In this document: in pieces, positions 28,672 to 37,460 of the stretch
Position numbering within the stretch: the first letter of the stretch is position 1
Layout: each line of letters opens with the position of its first letter
NCBI GenBank assembly: GCA_964652565.1
Contig: CAZZEC010000004.1
Span: 1 to 64,000, forward strand
Direction of reading: 5' to 3'
Origin: JBCCTX01 sp964652565
GTDB taxonomy: Bacteria; Bacteroidota; Bacteroidia; J057
DNA length: 64,000 nt
Program-made: the position numbers and the translations under genes
The notes under the pieces: generated by a model
The model's input: only the letters and a program-made list of their open reading frames with translations
The model's database searches: none
What the model was told of the DNA's origin: nothing

Positions 28672-28892
28672 GAGATTCTATTAATAATGATACAAATAAA
28701 GAAATGTTGAATTCAACAGAAGTGAAGGTATGAAGTGGGTGGATCAATTGTAATTTATAATGACAAATAGCTGATAAGTCATGACATAATGATGATAATC
28801 CCAAATTATTTGTTTTAAGACGTTGATCTTAATTTATTAGCCGTTCATCATCTTTTATTGCTAATGTTAATCGAGTATGAGAAATTGCTTAT

Positions 28893-30413
28893 ATGAGTAT
28901 AGTTTCTAAAAGGATATTGATGAGAACAGTTACTAAACTATTCATTGTTAATGACTTATGGTTATTTATTACCCTGTTACTATTTGTTAGCTATTTTCTG
29001 TTGTTATTTGGAGGAGGAAACACCTATTTAGATTATATCCAAAATTTTCTCACATTATCTATCATTTTCAGTCCTGTATTACTCTTTGTAGGTGTAAGAA
29101 ATAAAATCACAGAGAAATTACCATTCATCGCATTAGCTATAATATGGGTATTTTGTTTTATACTCTACCCTATCATCATTTATCAATGTATGACGTACAA
29201 CTATAACGGCTGGTTGGAAATTTGGTATCTTCCCTCAAAGCTTCCTTCTCCTCAGGATATTTGGTTGTATGTAGGTGCGGGACTACTGTTAACAGAGTTA
29301 ATTGTACAAACAAATGAATTTCTTATACACATACTCCAAAAGAGATTTGTATTTCAATTTATGGGGCTTGAAACAATATTACTATCCTTCATATTGTTAA
29401 TCGCATTGGTTTTTGCTATTGCTGTCACCTTTAATATTCGAGATACAGAAATGTTGAATGGTATCTCTCCTACTCTAGGACGAACTATATTGAACATGTT
29501 TTTGAATACCATTCAATTATTTATACTGGGCTTAACCTACTATTTCTTTTACGCACTCAATCACTATCTCCTTATCCCCTACATATTAAAACCCAAAGGA
29601 GTTATATATTATGCATTTTCTATAGCATCTGTAATATTATTATTCTACCCCATTTTTGTATTTATCATTCGACAGATGCCCATCGTTCATGAATTAAATA
29701 CCTTTAGTTTTATAAGAAGTAATATAGTATTCGCTGAAGATGGAGGATTTATCCCTTTCATTATTATGACCTTAAGCTTACCTATCATTGTATCCAACCA
29801 ATGGTTTCGTCAACACCATAGGCTAGCTACACTGGAAAATGAAAAAACCGCCACGGAATTGAACTTATTAAAGCAACAAATCAATCCTCACTTTTTTTTT
29901 AACACCCTAAATAATTTATATGCGCTCAGTCTGATTAAACACGATCAAACTCCTAAAGTGATCTTACAATTGTCAGAAATGATGAGTTATGTTATTTATA
30001 AAGGACAGGAGAGTACCGTAATGCTTTCAGAAGAATTGAAATACATTGAAGATTATATTGACCTACAAATGATAAGAATACATAAGCCATTCGATTACCA
30101 GTTCGAAAAAAAAATTATCAATTTCAATCAATCAGTACCACCTTTGTTATTTATCATCTTCGTAGAGAATGCATTTAAACACGGTATAGAACCTGCTGGG
30201 GGGAATTGTTATTTATATTTAACGATGAAAAATGAGTCAAACACAATCGAATTCACGTGTAGAAACTCTGTTGAAGAGATACAATCAAACTCTCGTGGGA
30301 TTGGATTATATAATCTACGCAAAAGATTAGAACTACAATTTCCAGATCAATACGAATTAGATATTGTTCATTCGGATTGTGAATTTACAGCTCGCTTGAA
30401 ACTCTATTTATGA
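28893..30413 (+). CDS. LytS-type membrane sensor histidine kinase
   Basis: The 506-residue kinase has about seven or eight hydrophobic segments in residues 20-300 and no large extracytoplasmic domain, so it may sense within the membrane. The kinase core contains KQQINPHFFFNTLNNLY with H333 as phospho-acceptor and the ATP-site segments IFVENAFKHG and GIGLYNLRKRL. Its stop overlaps the start of the regulator by 4 bp. Next to an ABC exporter, it plausibly senses membrane stress or an exported compound. Confidence 0.9.
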   Translation: MSIVSKRILMRTVTKLFIVNDLWLFITLLLFVSYFLLLFGGGNTYLDYIQNFLTLSIIFSPVLLFVGVRNKITEKLPFIALAIIWVFCFILYPIIIYQCMTYNYNGWLEIWYLPSKLPSPQDIWLYVGAGLLLTELIVQTNEFLIHILQKRFVFQFMGLETILLSFILLIALVFAIAVTFNIRDTEMLNGISPTLGRTILNMFLNTIQLFILGLTYYFFYALNHYLLIPYILKPKGVIYYAFSIASVILLFYPIFVFIIRQMPIVHELNTFSFIRSNIVFAEDGGFIPFIIMTLSLPIIVSNQWFRQHHRLATLENEKTATELNLLKQQINPHFFFNTLNNLYALSLIKHDQTPKVILQLSEMMSYVIYKGQESTVMLSEELKYIEDYIDLQMIRIHKPFDYQFEKKIINFNQSVPPLLFIIFVENAFKHGIEPAGGNCYLYLTMKNESNTIEFTCRNSVEEIQSNSRGIGLYNLRKRLELQFPDQYELDIVHSDCEFTARLKLYL

Positions 30414-31117
30414 AACTCAGTGCTCTCATTATTGATGATGAGCCACTTGCTCATCGCATTATTTTGGAATATGTCCAGGATATCCCATTCATAGAAATTA
30501 TGGGTCAATGTTATCAAGCATCAGATGCATATTCTCTATTGAATCAACATACCATAGAACTGATATTTTTAGATATAAACATGCCCAAAATAAAAGGGAT
30601 AGAGTTTCTCCATTCTCTTAGAACGAAACCCTTGATAATTATCACCTCTGCCCACAGGGAATATGCTTTGGAAGGATTTGAATTAGATGTAAGTGATTAT
30701 TTGTTAAAACCTTACAGCTTTCAAAGATTCTTGAAGGCGGTTCATAAAGCGTATGACCAACATCGTCTCCAACATACTCAAAGGTCTATTCAGGAGCCAG
30801 AAACGCATGTACCTCAGCAAATTTTCATCAGATCTGATAAAAAGATGGTACAATTAGATCTTTCCAGGATATACTATCTGGAAAGTTTCGGTAATTTTGT
30901 GAAAGTATGGTTGGAAGAAAGATATTATCTTACTGCTCGTACCTTATCCAGTTTTGAGCCTCAACTCCCTTTTCCGCAATTTATTCGCGTCCATAAATCA
31001 TTCCTTTGTCATATGAAGTATATTGAGTATGTAGAAGGCAATACAATCGTAATGAAAAATAATATCCAACTACCTGTGGGAAAAAATTACAAAAAAAACC
31101 TCAAGGATTTGTGGTAA
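30410..31117 (+). CDS. LytTR-family response regulator
   Basis: The 235-residue regulator has a receiver with IIDDEPLAH, phospho-acceptor in IFLDINMPKIKG and YLLKPY. A LytTR domain follows (IYYLESFGNFVKVWLEE, FIRVHKSFLCHMKYIEYV). Its gene is translationally coupled to the kinase at 28893. The probable target is the divergent ABC exporter operon, judged by proximity only. It converges with the exchanger gene 30 bp away. Confidence 0.93.
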   Translation: MKLSALIIDDEPLAHRIILEYVQDIPFIEIMGQCYQASDAYSLLNQHTIELIFLDINMPKIKGIEFLHSLRTKPLIIITSAHREYALEGFELDVSDYLLKPYSFQRFLKAVHKAYDQHRLQHTQRSIQEPETHVPQQIFIRSDKKMVQLDLSRIYYLESFGNFVKVWLEERYYLTARTLSSFEPQLPFPQFIRVHKSFLCHMKYIEYVEGNTIVMKNNIQLPVGKNYKKNLKDLW

Positions 31118-31147
31118 GACAATTTGTTTAAACGTTTATTTCTTGCC

Positions 31148-32107
31148 CTAACCTCTATGCAGCGTAAATCCAATATATCCCACATATAATATAACCAGGA
31201 TAATTCCATGCCAGGGGAGTATAGCCCTTCTACCATTGGACCAGGTTGCAAGAAATAGAAGGGAACTGGAAAGAATTAATATCCATATGTCTAAGTTTGT
31301 AAAGGAGTTAAATGAAAGTGGGAAAGCAATTGCACTTATGCCAAGTATGTAAGACAAATTGAAAATATTTGATCCTACAATATTTCCTACAGCTACATCA
31401 GTATTTCCCTTATGTGCGGCGATTACAGAAGTAATCAATTCTGGAAGAGAAGTACCGAGGGCTACAATCGTAAGCCCTATAAAACGCTCGGAAAAACCCA
31501 GGTGTAAGGCAATATCCACTGCACCATTAACTACCCACTTTCCTCCCACAAACAATCCTACTATTCCTATAAAAACCAGGAGTAAAGATCTTGTCCAGGA
31601 AAAGCTATATCCTGGGACGGGGACCTCTTCCATTAAAGATTGGTTCTGGGAAGTGATAAAAATATAACCCAGAAAGAGCAAAAAGAAGACGAGAAGTATG
31701 ATCCCATCTAATCTACTTATCATCAATGTCTGGGATGATGATAATGAGAAGTTTGCGATGAGACCTACAATTACTGCAATGAGTAAAGAGAAGGGTAATT
31801 CAAACCTGAGTGTACTCTTTTGAATAGGTAGTGGTGCTACACAAGCAGAAATCCCTAATATTAATAGTATATTAGATATATTACTTCCTATAATATTTCC
31901 TATAGCAATATCCGATTTCCCACTAATTCCTGAGTAAATATTTACCACTAACTCAGGAAGTGAAGTACCAATTGAAATGATTGTCAACCCCACAATCATA
32001 TCAGATACGTTAAGATGCCTGGAAATGGCAACAGAACCATCTATCAGCCAAGAAGCACCTTTGATCAATATGATAAACCCCAAAACAAATAAAAAATATG
32101 TAAGCAT
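31148..32107 (-). CDS. calcium/sodium antiporter (CaCA family, YrbG-like)
   Basis: The 319-residue integral membrane protein contains the two inverted alpha repeats of the CaCA superfamily. These are GTSLPELVVNIYSGISG followed by AIGNIIGSNISNILLILG, and GTSLPELITSVIAAHKG followed by AVGNIVGSNIFNLSYILG. The acidic ion-coordinating Glu is present in both repeats. Ten hydrophobic segments are expected. It exchanges Na+ or K+ for Ca2+ across the inner membrane. Single gene, normal length. Confidence 0.93.
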   Translation of the reverse strand: MLTYFLFVLGFIILIKGASWLIDGSVAISRHLNVSDMIVGLTIISIGTSLPELVVNIYSGISGKSDIAIGNIIGSNISNILLILGISACVAPLPIQKSTLRFELPFSLLIAVIVGLIANFSLSSSQTLMISRLDGIILLVFFLLFLGYIFITSQNQSLMEEVPVPGYSFSWTRSLLLVFIGIVGLFVGGKWVVNGAVDIALHLGFSERFIGLTIVALGTSLPELITSVIAAHKGNTDVAVGNIVGSNIFNLSYILGISAIAFPLSFNSFTNLDIWILILSSSLLFLATWSNGRRAILPWHGIILVILYVGYIGFTLHRG

Positions 32108-32265
32108 GTAAGCTAAAATAAGTGCTTTTTTACAAATTATGGATATAACGCAAGGGAAGACTAATAGTTACGCAAAGGGGATTAATAGAAAAAAAGACTT
32201 TATAACCTGAGATTTTAAGGAGGTAATCTGTCATAATTTTCACTATGTTGTTGTCTACATACTCA

Positions 32266-33582
32266 TCAATCTTCAAGAAAAGAACTAGGATAAAGTACCT
32301 TTTTGGGAAGAATCTTGAGCAGTAGTGGTAAAGTGATCGATCCTAAAGGTAGCATAAATATGGTAAGTGCAGGAATAGTTTTGAGTATATCGATCAACTG
32401 TTTGCGAACTTTTTCCTTTTCCTCTGACGTGAGTTCTTCCTTTCGCCATTTGGACAATAATGCTACAAGTTCCTTGGATTCGCTTATTTCCTGAGAGATC
32501 CTTCTACGATTTTTCTTTACCGCTAATTTAAAACTTACCAAATATCTCTCACTTGCCAATCTGTATATTTGTTTACTTTGTAGATAATGTACCCTGGGTT
32601 TGTGTTCTAATACAAAGTTTTCTATGGCATCCATGCTAAGCATCATTTCCTGCTCATCCAAATTTAGTGCATATAATAGCTTCCCTAAAAACTCCAATTC
32701 AGCATCTTTTATCATACGATCTGCGCGAATTGTCAAAATTGTTATTTCGAGAAAATATTTCTTAAGAACCCATGTCCTAACTAATGAAAGATCAATATCT
32801 TCCAATTGAATCTTTTCATCGATAAATTTTTTGGCAAGCTTCTTTTTATTATTAGGTAGATTGGCGGATTCGAGAAAAAAGTTGAAGAGAATTTTTTCTT
32901 CCGTACTTACGCGTTTATCAGCATTTGCAGTGGCTGCAATTAACTTGAGCAATAAAATCCTGATAATCTCTCTTTCTTTGGCAAGACCGAAATCAAAATT
33001 TCTTCCTTCCACTTCAGCCCATTTCACAAAATAGATTAAATCTAAGTATATCAGACTATTGTGGAAGAAGCCAGTCCAAAAATTGCTGAAGCGTCGCTTA
33101 ATTGCTATCCTTTGGTCTAGAAGATATTCCATCTGAGAAATATCAGTCCTTGGTCTGTAAAGTACTGAATGCCTGTTTTTCTGATATTCCCTAAACGTAT
33201 GGTGATAAAACCCCTTTACATCAGTCATTACTTTTGCAAATAACCGTTCGATCTCTTGCTCTGAATTATCAGGAGGAGGATATAGATACAATCCACAGTG
33301 TATGAAGCTTTCCGTCATCAATACTTTTACTCTGGCATTTTCATCCCACTCATTTTCTCTGGGATGAGCAACCTGAAATACGGGATGTCCATAAATAAGT
33401 CCCGTTGGCTGCAGAAGTTGATAGAGAAATTCCCCACTCTCCAACGATAGATAAGGTGACAAAGGTATATTACTTTTCAGCAATTGTTGTTTCCTGAAAG
33501 TAAGATATTTTTCTAACCAGCCCTTTTCATTTGGATTCATCTCCTCAATTAGATTCGTTGTGCAAATCACCTGAATTCTCAC
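32266..33582 (-). CDS. LETM1-related protein with TerB-like middle region
   Basis: The 438-residue product resembles the LETM1-related biofilm-associated proteins of Bacteroidota. Its C-terminal segment (TIPALTIFMLPLGSITLPLL, then LKILPKKVLYPSSF) matches the conserved LETM1 hydrophobic hairpin. The middle (LIAATANADKRVSTEEKIL and ITILTIRADRMIKDAELEFLG) looks like two TerB-like acidic helix-loop units. One membrane segment is predicted near the C-terminus. It is the last gene after dapB, separated by 30 bp, so it is probably co-transcribed. The precise role is unknown; ion homeostasis is suggested by mitochondrial LETM1. Confidence 0.8.
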   Translation of the reverse strand: MRIQVICTTNLIEEMNPNEKGWLEKYLTFRKQQLLKSNIPLSPYLSLESGEFLYQLLQPTGLIYGHPVFQVAHPRENEWDENARVKVLMTESFIHCGLYLYPPPDNSEQEIERLFAKVMTDVKGFYHHTFREYQKNRHSVLYRPRTDISQMEYLLDQRIAIKRRFSNFWTGFFHNSLIYLDLIYFVKWAEVEGRNFDFGLAKEREIIRILLLKLIAATANADKRVSTEEKILFNFFLESANLPNNKKKLAKKFIDEKIQLEDIDLSLVRTWVLKKYFLEITILTIRADRMIKDAELEFLGKLLYALNLDEQEMMLSMDAIENFVLEHKPRVHYLQSKQIYRLASERYLVSFKLAVKKNRRRISQEISESKELVALLSKWRKEELTSEEKEKVRKQLIDILKTIPALTIFMLPLGSITLPLLLKILPKKVLYPSSFLED

Positions 33583-33612
33583 TGCAAATCTAACTACTTA
33601 TTCCAAAAACCT

Positions 33613-34353
33613 TTAGTCGAATAGGGTAGAAAATTCATAGACTCCTTTTTTGCCTATTAACCACTCAGCAGCGATAACAGCACCTAACGCAAATCCCCTT
33701 CGATTATGAGCATGATGCGAAATGGAAAGCGTATCTATTTCAGAATTATATGACACGGTGTGCTTACCATAAATTTCACCGGCTCTAATGTAACCCACAG
33801 ATAATTCTTCATCCCTTATCGCTCTTTGAGACAAACTAGCATCACTCAGATGGGTCTTTCTACTTAATTCATGGAGAATTTGATGTCCGAGATGTAGCGC
33901 GGTCCCACTAGGTGCATCGGATTTGTATCGATGATGTTGTTCCTCAATAAAACAGTCATATTCAGGATACCGATTCATCAATTGGGCTAGACGTTTATTT
34001 AATTGAAACAGTATATTGACTCCAATAGAAAAATTAGACGCATACAATAGACTTCCTTTTTGACTATTGACCCATGTTGTAACCTCTGCTAATCGCTCAT
34101 ACCATCCCGTTGTTCCACTAACCATGGGAATACCTAATTCCAGAGACTTCCTGAGATTTTGCTCAAAACTTTTGGGCTGAGTGAACTCAATGATTACTTC
34201 AGTATGGTTCTTTTGAACCTCAGACCACGAAGATTCATTATCTAAATCAATAATGCTACTGATCTCATGATTTCTTTGCTTTGCCTCAATCTCTACTGCC
34301 TTACCCATTTTTCCATAACCCACTAGAGCAATACGCAAATGCTTGTTTTCCAT
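33613..34353 (-). CDS. dapB: 4-hydroxy-tetrahydrodipicolinate reductase
   Basis: This enzyme reduces the dihydrodipicolinate precursor in the diaminopimelate/lysine pathway, needed for peptidoglycan. It has 246 residues. The Rossmann motif is ALVGYGKMGKAV, SGTTGW forms part of the substrate pocket, and EEQHHRYKSDAPSGTAL holds the catalytic His/Lys and the DAPSGTA signature. It lies 10 bp after the DUF5683 gene. The order parB, DUF5683, dapB is common in Bacteroidota. Secure. Confidence 0.96.
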   Translation of the reverse strand: MENKHLRIALVGYGKMGKAVEIEAKQRNHEISSIIDLDNESSWSEVQKNHTEVIIEFTQPKSFEQNLRKSLELGIPMVSGTTGWYERLAEVTTWVNSQKGSLLYASNFSIGVNILFQLNKRLAQLMNRYPEYDCFIEEQHHRYKSDAPSGTALHLGHQILHELSRKTHLSDASLSQRAIRDEELSVGYIRAGEIYGKHTVSYNSEIDTLSISHHAHNRRGFALGAVIAAEWLIGKKGVYEFSTLFD

Positions 34354-34363
34354 AGATCAAATA

Positions 34364-35059
34364 TTAATCAATAGTCCATACCATAGTTATGCCAGGCTGT
34401 ATACTATGTGAGCTAAGCCCTGGAGTACCTACGTTGGGATTTATTTCAAGCGATAAATTATCTGAAACATCAAAGCCATTGAGATGTGCATCTACATAAG
34501 CTTCAATAACTTGTAGAATATGTATCCCCGCGATAGCAAGTAGTGATCGATCTCTAAATTGTCGAAAACGATCTCTGGCTCGCTTAATACCCTCTGTAGA
34601 TGCAAATTCTCCGAATGTGTCGAAATCGTTTGTATCATCATCATCTATCCGCTCGATATATCCCTGTCGATATTCCTGGTATCTGTCATCATTGTATAAG
34701 AAAACTAGATATCCACCAGCATAAGCCCCATAAACTAAGGGGAGTTTCCAGTAATCTTTATTATAAAATTGCCCCCAACCAGGAAAAATCAGACTCCTTT
34801 TCCAGGCTACACTCGCATCAAAAGGAGGTCTCTTTCCGGGGAAAAGAAACTTAGCTATCCCCTTTTTAACCTGACTACTATCCACCAGGATTGCCATATT
34901 GGAGTCTGCCACTGCCGATATAGAATCCATCTCGTAGATTAAGGTACTATCCTTTATACGCATCAGGCTATCTCTCTGTGTCTCCTGACTGTATGAACTG
35001 TTTAGGATGACAAACAGAAATATAAAGGAGCATCCGACATATTGAATCCTTAAAATCAT
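34364..35059 (-). CDS. DUF5683 domain protein
   Basis: The 231-residue protein has an N-terminal signal peptide or anchor and the DUF5683 core: FPGWGQFYNKDYWKLPLVYG followed by a hydrophobic YAGGYLVFLYNDD segment, then LLAIAGIHILQVIEAYVDAH. It is probably an envelope protein with two or three membrane segments. Its role is not established. The gene sits between parB and dapB, its usual place, with spacings of 40 and 10 bp. I infer co-transcription. Confidence 0.88.
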   Translation of the reverse strand: MILRIQYVGCSFIFLFVILNSSYSQETQRDSLMRIKDSTLIYEMDSISAVADSNMAILVDSSQVKKGIAKFLFPGKRPPFDASVAWKRSLIFPGWGQFYNKDYWKLPLVYGAYAGGYLVFLYNDDRYQEYRQGYIERIDDDDTNDFDTFGEFASTEGIKRARDRFRQFRDRSLLAIAGIHILQVIEAYVDAHLNGFDVSDNLSLEINPNVGTPGLSSHSIQPGITMVWTID

Positions 35060-35099
35060 AATTAGAAGTACCCTTTAAAACAAAAAAAGTTGTATCACT

Positions 35100-35996
35100 T
35101 TATACATCTAATATTTCCAGAATTCTATTGAGATCTTCAGTTGAATGAAAAGGTATGCTAATTTCCCCCTTACCTGTGCTGGATTGTTTGAGTTTGATTT
35201 TATTACCAAATTTTTGCTCTAACTGCTGAGTAACATACTTCACTTGTATCTCTTGTGGAGAATGCTCTTTTTGCGATTCAGATTTTGCTTTTTTAACAGG
35301 TTGCTTTAATTTTCGGCAAAGAACCTCAGCCTGTCTGACAGACATTTCCTTTTCTTTAATTTCGTTGTAAGCAAGTATTTGGATGCGAGGATCTTCTATA
35401 CCCATAATTGGCTTGGCATGCCCCATTGTAACCTTGCCTTCTTTAACTCCGACCAGAACTTCCATAGGAAGTTTAAGCAATCTTAAATAATTTGTCACGG
35501 TAACACGGGCCTTACCTACTCTATCTCCTAGCGTCTCATGTTCAAGCCCAAGTTCATCAATCATCCGACGGTATGTGTTGGCAATTTCGATCGGATTGAG
35601 GTCTTCACGCTGAATATTTTCAATAAGTGCCATTTCCAATAACTGCTCATCGTTGGCTTTGCGAATATGAGCTGGTATATGCGTGAGACCTGCTTTTTTG
35701 GCAGCACGATACCTGCGCTCTCCAGCGATTAATTGGTATCGATTTTCTTCCAATTTTCTCACCGTCAAAGGTTGTATGATTCCATGCCTACGTATAGAAT
35801 CCGCTAATTCTTCTAAGTGTTCTTCATTAAAATCTTGCCTGGGTTGGAAGGGATTGGTCATCTCGATATGGTCTATGGGAATCTCTCCAATGCCCGTAGC
35901 CACAACAACAGGATCCGCTTCTGGATCTTCAATATTTTCAGGAAGAATTGCACTAAGCCCCCTTCCTAGTCCGCCTTTTCTTTTAATCTTAGCCAT
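35100..35996 (-). CDS. parB: chromosome partitioning protein ParB
   Basis: This 298-residue ParB/Spo0J protein is a CTP-dependent clamp that loads at parS sites near the origin. The CTP-binding region (PFQPRQDF, then LIAGERRYRAAKKAG), the NIQREDLNPIE segment and the helix-turn-helix (ARVTVTNYLRLLKLP) are all present, with a C-terminal dimerisation domain after a charged linker. Unusually, no parA precedes it. A kinase gene lies 31 bp upstream on the same strand. No parS-like 16-mer was found near it. Gene identity is secure. Confidence 0.95.
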   Translation of the reverse strand: MAKIKRKGGLGRGLSAILPENIEDPEADPVVVATGIGEIPIDHIEMTNPFQPRQDFNEEHLEELADSIRRHGIIQPLTVRKLEENRYQLIAGERRYRAAKKAGLTHIPAHIRKANDEQLLEMALIENIQREDLNPIEIANTYRRMIDELGLEHETLGDRVGKARVTVTNYLRLLKLPMEVLVGVKEGKVTMGHAKPIMGIEDPRIQILAYNEIKEKEMSVRQAEVLCRKLKQPVKKAKSESQKEHSPQEIQVKYVTQQLEQKFGNKIKLKQSSTGKGEISIPFHSTEDLNRILEILDV

Positions 35997-36027
35997 TTAT
36001 CCTCTTTTTAGGCAAATCAAATTACAA

Positions 36028-37392
36028 CTAAAATGTCAAAGTAAAAACAGTACCTTCTCCTGGAATTGTATGAAACGTAATATTTCCTTTATGCAAGCGT
36101 AATATCTGCCTCGATAAACTTAACCCAATGCCTGAACCATTTCTTTTAGTAGTAAAAAAAGGAATGAAAATCTTATCCTGTAACTCTGGATCTATCCCCC
36201 ATCCATTGTCCTCTACTTGAATATAAATATTATGGTTGTCGTCCTTGTTAGCTCTCAGATGTATCTCTTTATTGTCGCTATCTTTCACTGCTTCCATGGC
36301 ATTTTTGATCAAATTGATCATAACTTGTTCAATCAAATCTGGATCTGCCATTACATATAATGATTCTCCCTGAATATCAATATTGTAAGAAATACCCTGT
36401 CTTTCACATTCTGGCCTAAATAGATTCATTAATCGGTCAAATAATTGACCGATATCTAATTTTTCAAATTGTGGAGTCGCTACCCGGGTGAGATTTCGAT
36501 AGGCATGAATAAATCTCAACAGCCCTTTGCTTCGATTTTCTATTGCATTCACCCCCACAAGCAAGTCTTCACCTGTATCCTCAGGCAATTGAGCCAGGGG
36601 CACTCGATTCCCCTCAACATCGGTTAATGAATCATTGATGGAAGCTGCCAGTGATACTATAGGAGTAACAGAGTTCATGATCTCGTGTGTCAACACACGA
36701 ATGAGTTTCTGCCAGGATTCCAGCTCTTGTTCTTCCAACTCCGATTTGATATCCTGAAGTGAGATGAGCTTATACGTGTGTTCTTTTAACTTAAATGTGC
36801 TTGCCCTTATGGATAGCTGCACCATAGATCCATTTAACACGAGTTTCAATAGTGATTGATCTCCTGACTTCATAGGAAGTATCTCTTCATACAATTTTTC
36901 ATTATATTTTTTCAAAAAGGAAATATTTCCTAAATATGGCCTTCCGATAAGATCGTGGGCAGCTTGATTCATGATTACCACCTCACCTTCATCCCTGTAG
37001 CAAAGCAATGCAACACTGATATGTTGAATGATATTTTGTAGATATTGATAATGAATTTCTTTCTCGATTTTTAACTCGCGAAAGCTGTACAGTATTTGAT
37101 TAAATGATTGATACATCTGTATGGAAGCCTTCCCCTTTATTGCCTCAGAATAACTCAAGCTAAAATCCCTGTATTTTATTGCCGCCAAAAAGTTTGAAAT
37201 ATCAACCTGCACTCTTTCAACATATGCTATAAATTCCCAGCCCAACCCCAGAATCAGCATGATTAAGATAACATTTGTCAATACCCATGATTCGGACATC
37301 GTCATTCCTTTACTTAAGACCAACATGAGACAGAATAGGATAATAACTCTGATCAATATATTTAATCTGAAATTTCTGCGTAGTGCATACAT
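36028..37392 (-). CDS. sensor histidine kinase (NtrY/AtoS-like), pair 1
   Basis: The 454-residue kinase has two membrane segments (about 11-28 and 37-57), a PAS-like region at about 115-215, the phospho-acceptor motif VLTHEIMNSVTPI with H236, and the ATPase motifs NLIKNAMEAV, VEDNGWGID and GSGIGLSLSRQI. The short periplasmic loop suggests membrane or internal sensing. It is encoded 68 bp after its NtrC-type partner and is paralogous along its length to the kinase at 49523-50875. It likely controls the divergent exporter operon. parB follows 31 bp downstream. Confidence 0.92.
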   Translation of the reverse strand: MYALRRNFRLNILIRVIILFCLMLVLSKGMTMSESWVLTNVILIMLILGLGWEFIAYVERVQVDISNFLAAIKYRDFSLSYSEAIKGKASIQMYQSFNQILYSFRELKIEKEIHYQYLQNIIQHISVALLCYRDEGEVVIMNQAAHDLIGRPYLGNISFLKKYNEKLYEEILPMKSGDQSLLKLVLNGSMVQLSIRASTFKLKEHTYKLISLQDIKSELEEQELESWQKLIRVLTHEIMNSVTPIVSLAASINDSLTDVEGNRVPLAQLPEDTGEDLLVGVNAIENRSKGLLRFIHAYRNLTRVATPQFEKLDIGQLFDRLMNLFRPECERQGISYNIDIQGESLYVMADPDLIEQVMINLIKNAMEAVKDSDNKEIHLRANKDDNHNIYIQVEDNGWGIDPELQDKIFIPFFTTKRNGSGIGLSLSRQILRLHKGNITFHTIPGEGTVFTLTF

Positions 37393-37460
37393 AAAAAAAT
37401 AAGTTTACTTTTAATAGGGCATGAAGTTACACATTCAGGTGAATATTAGAAGTATGCTTA

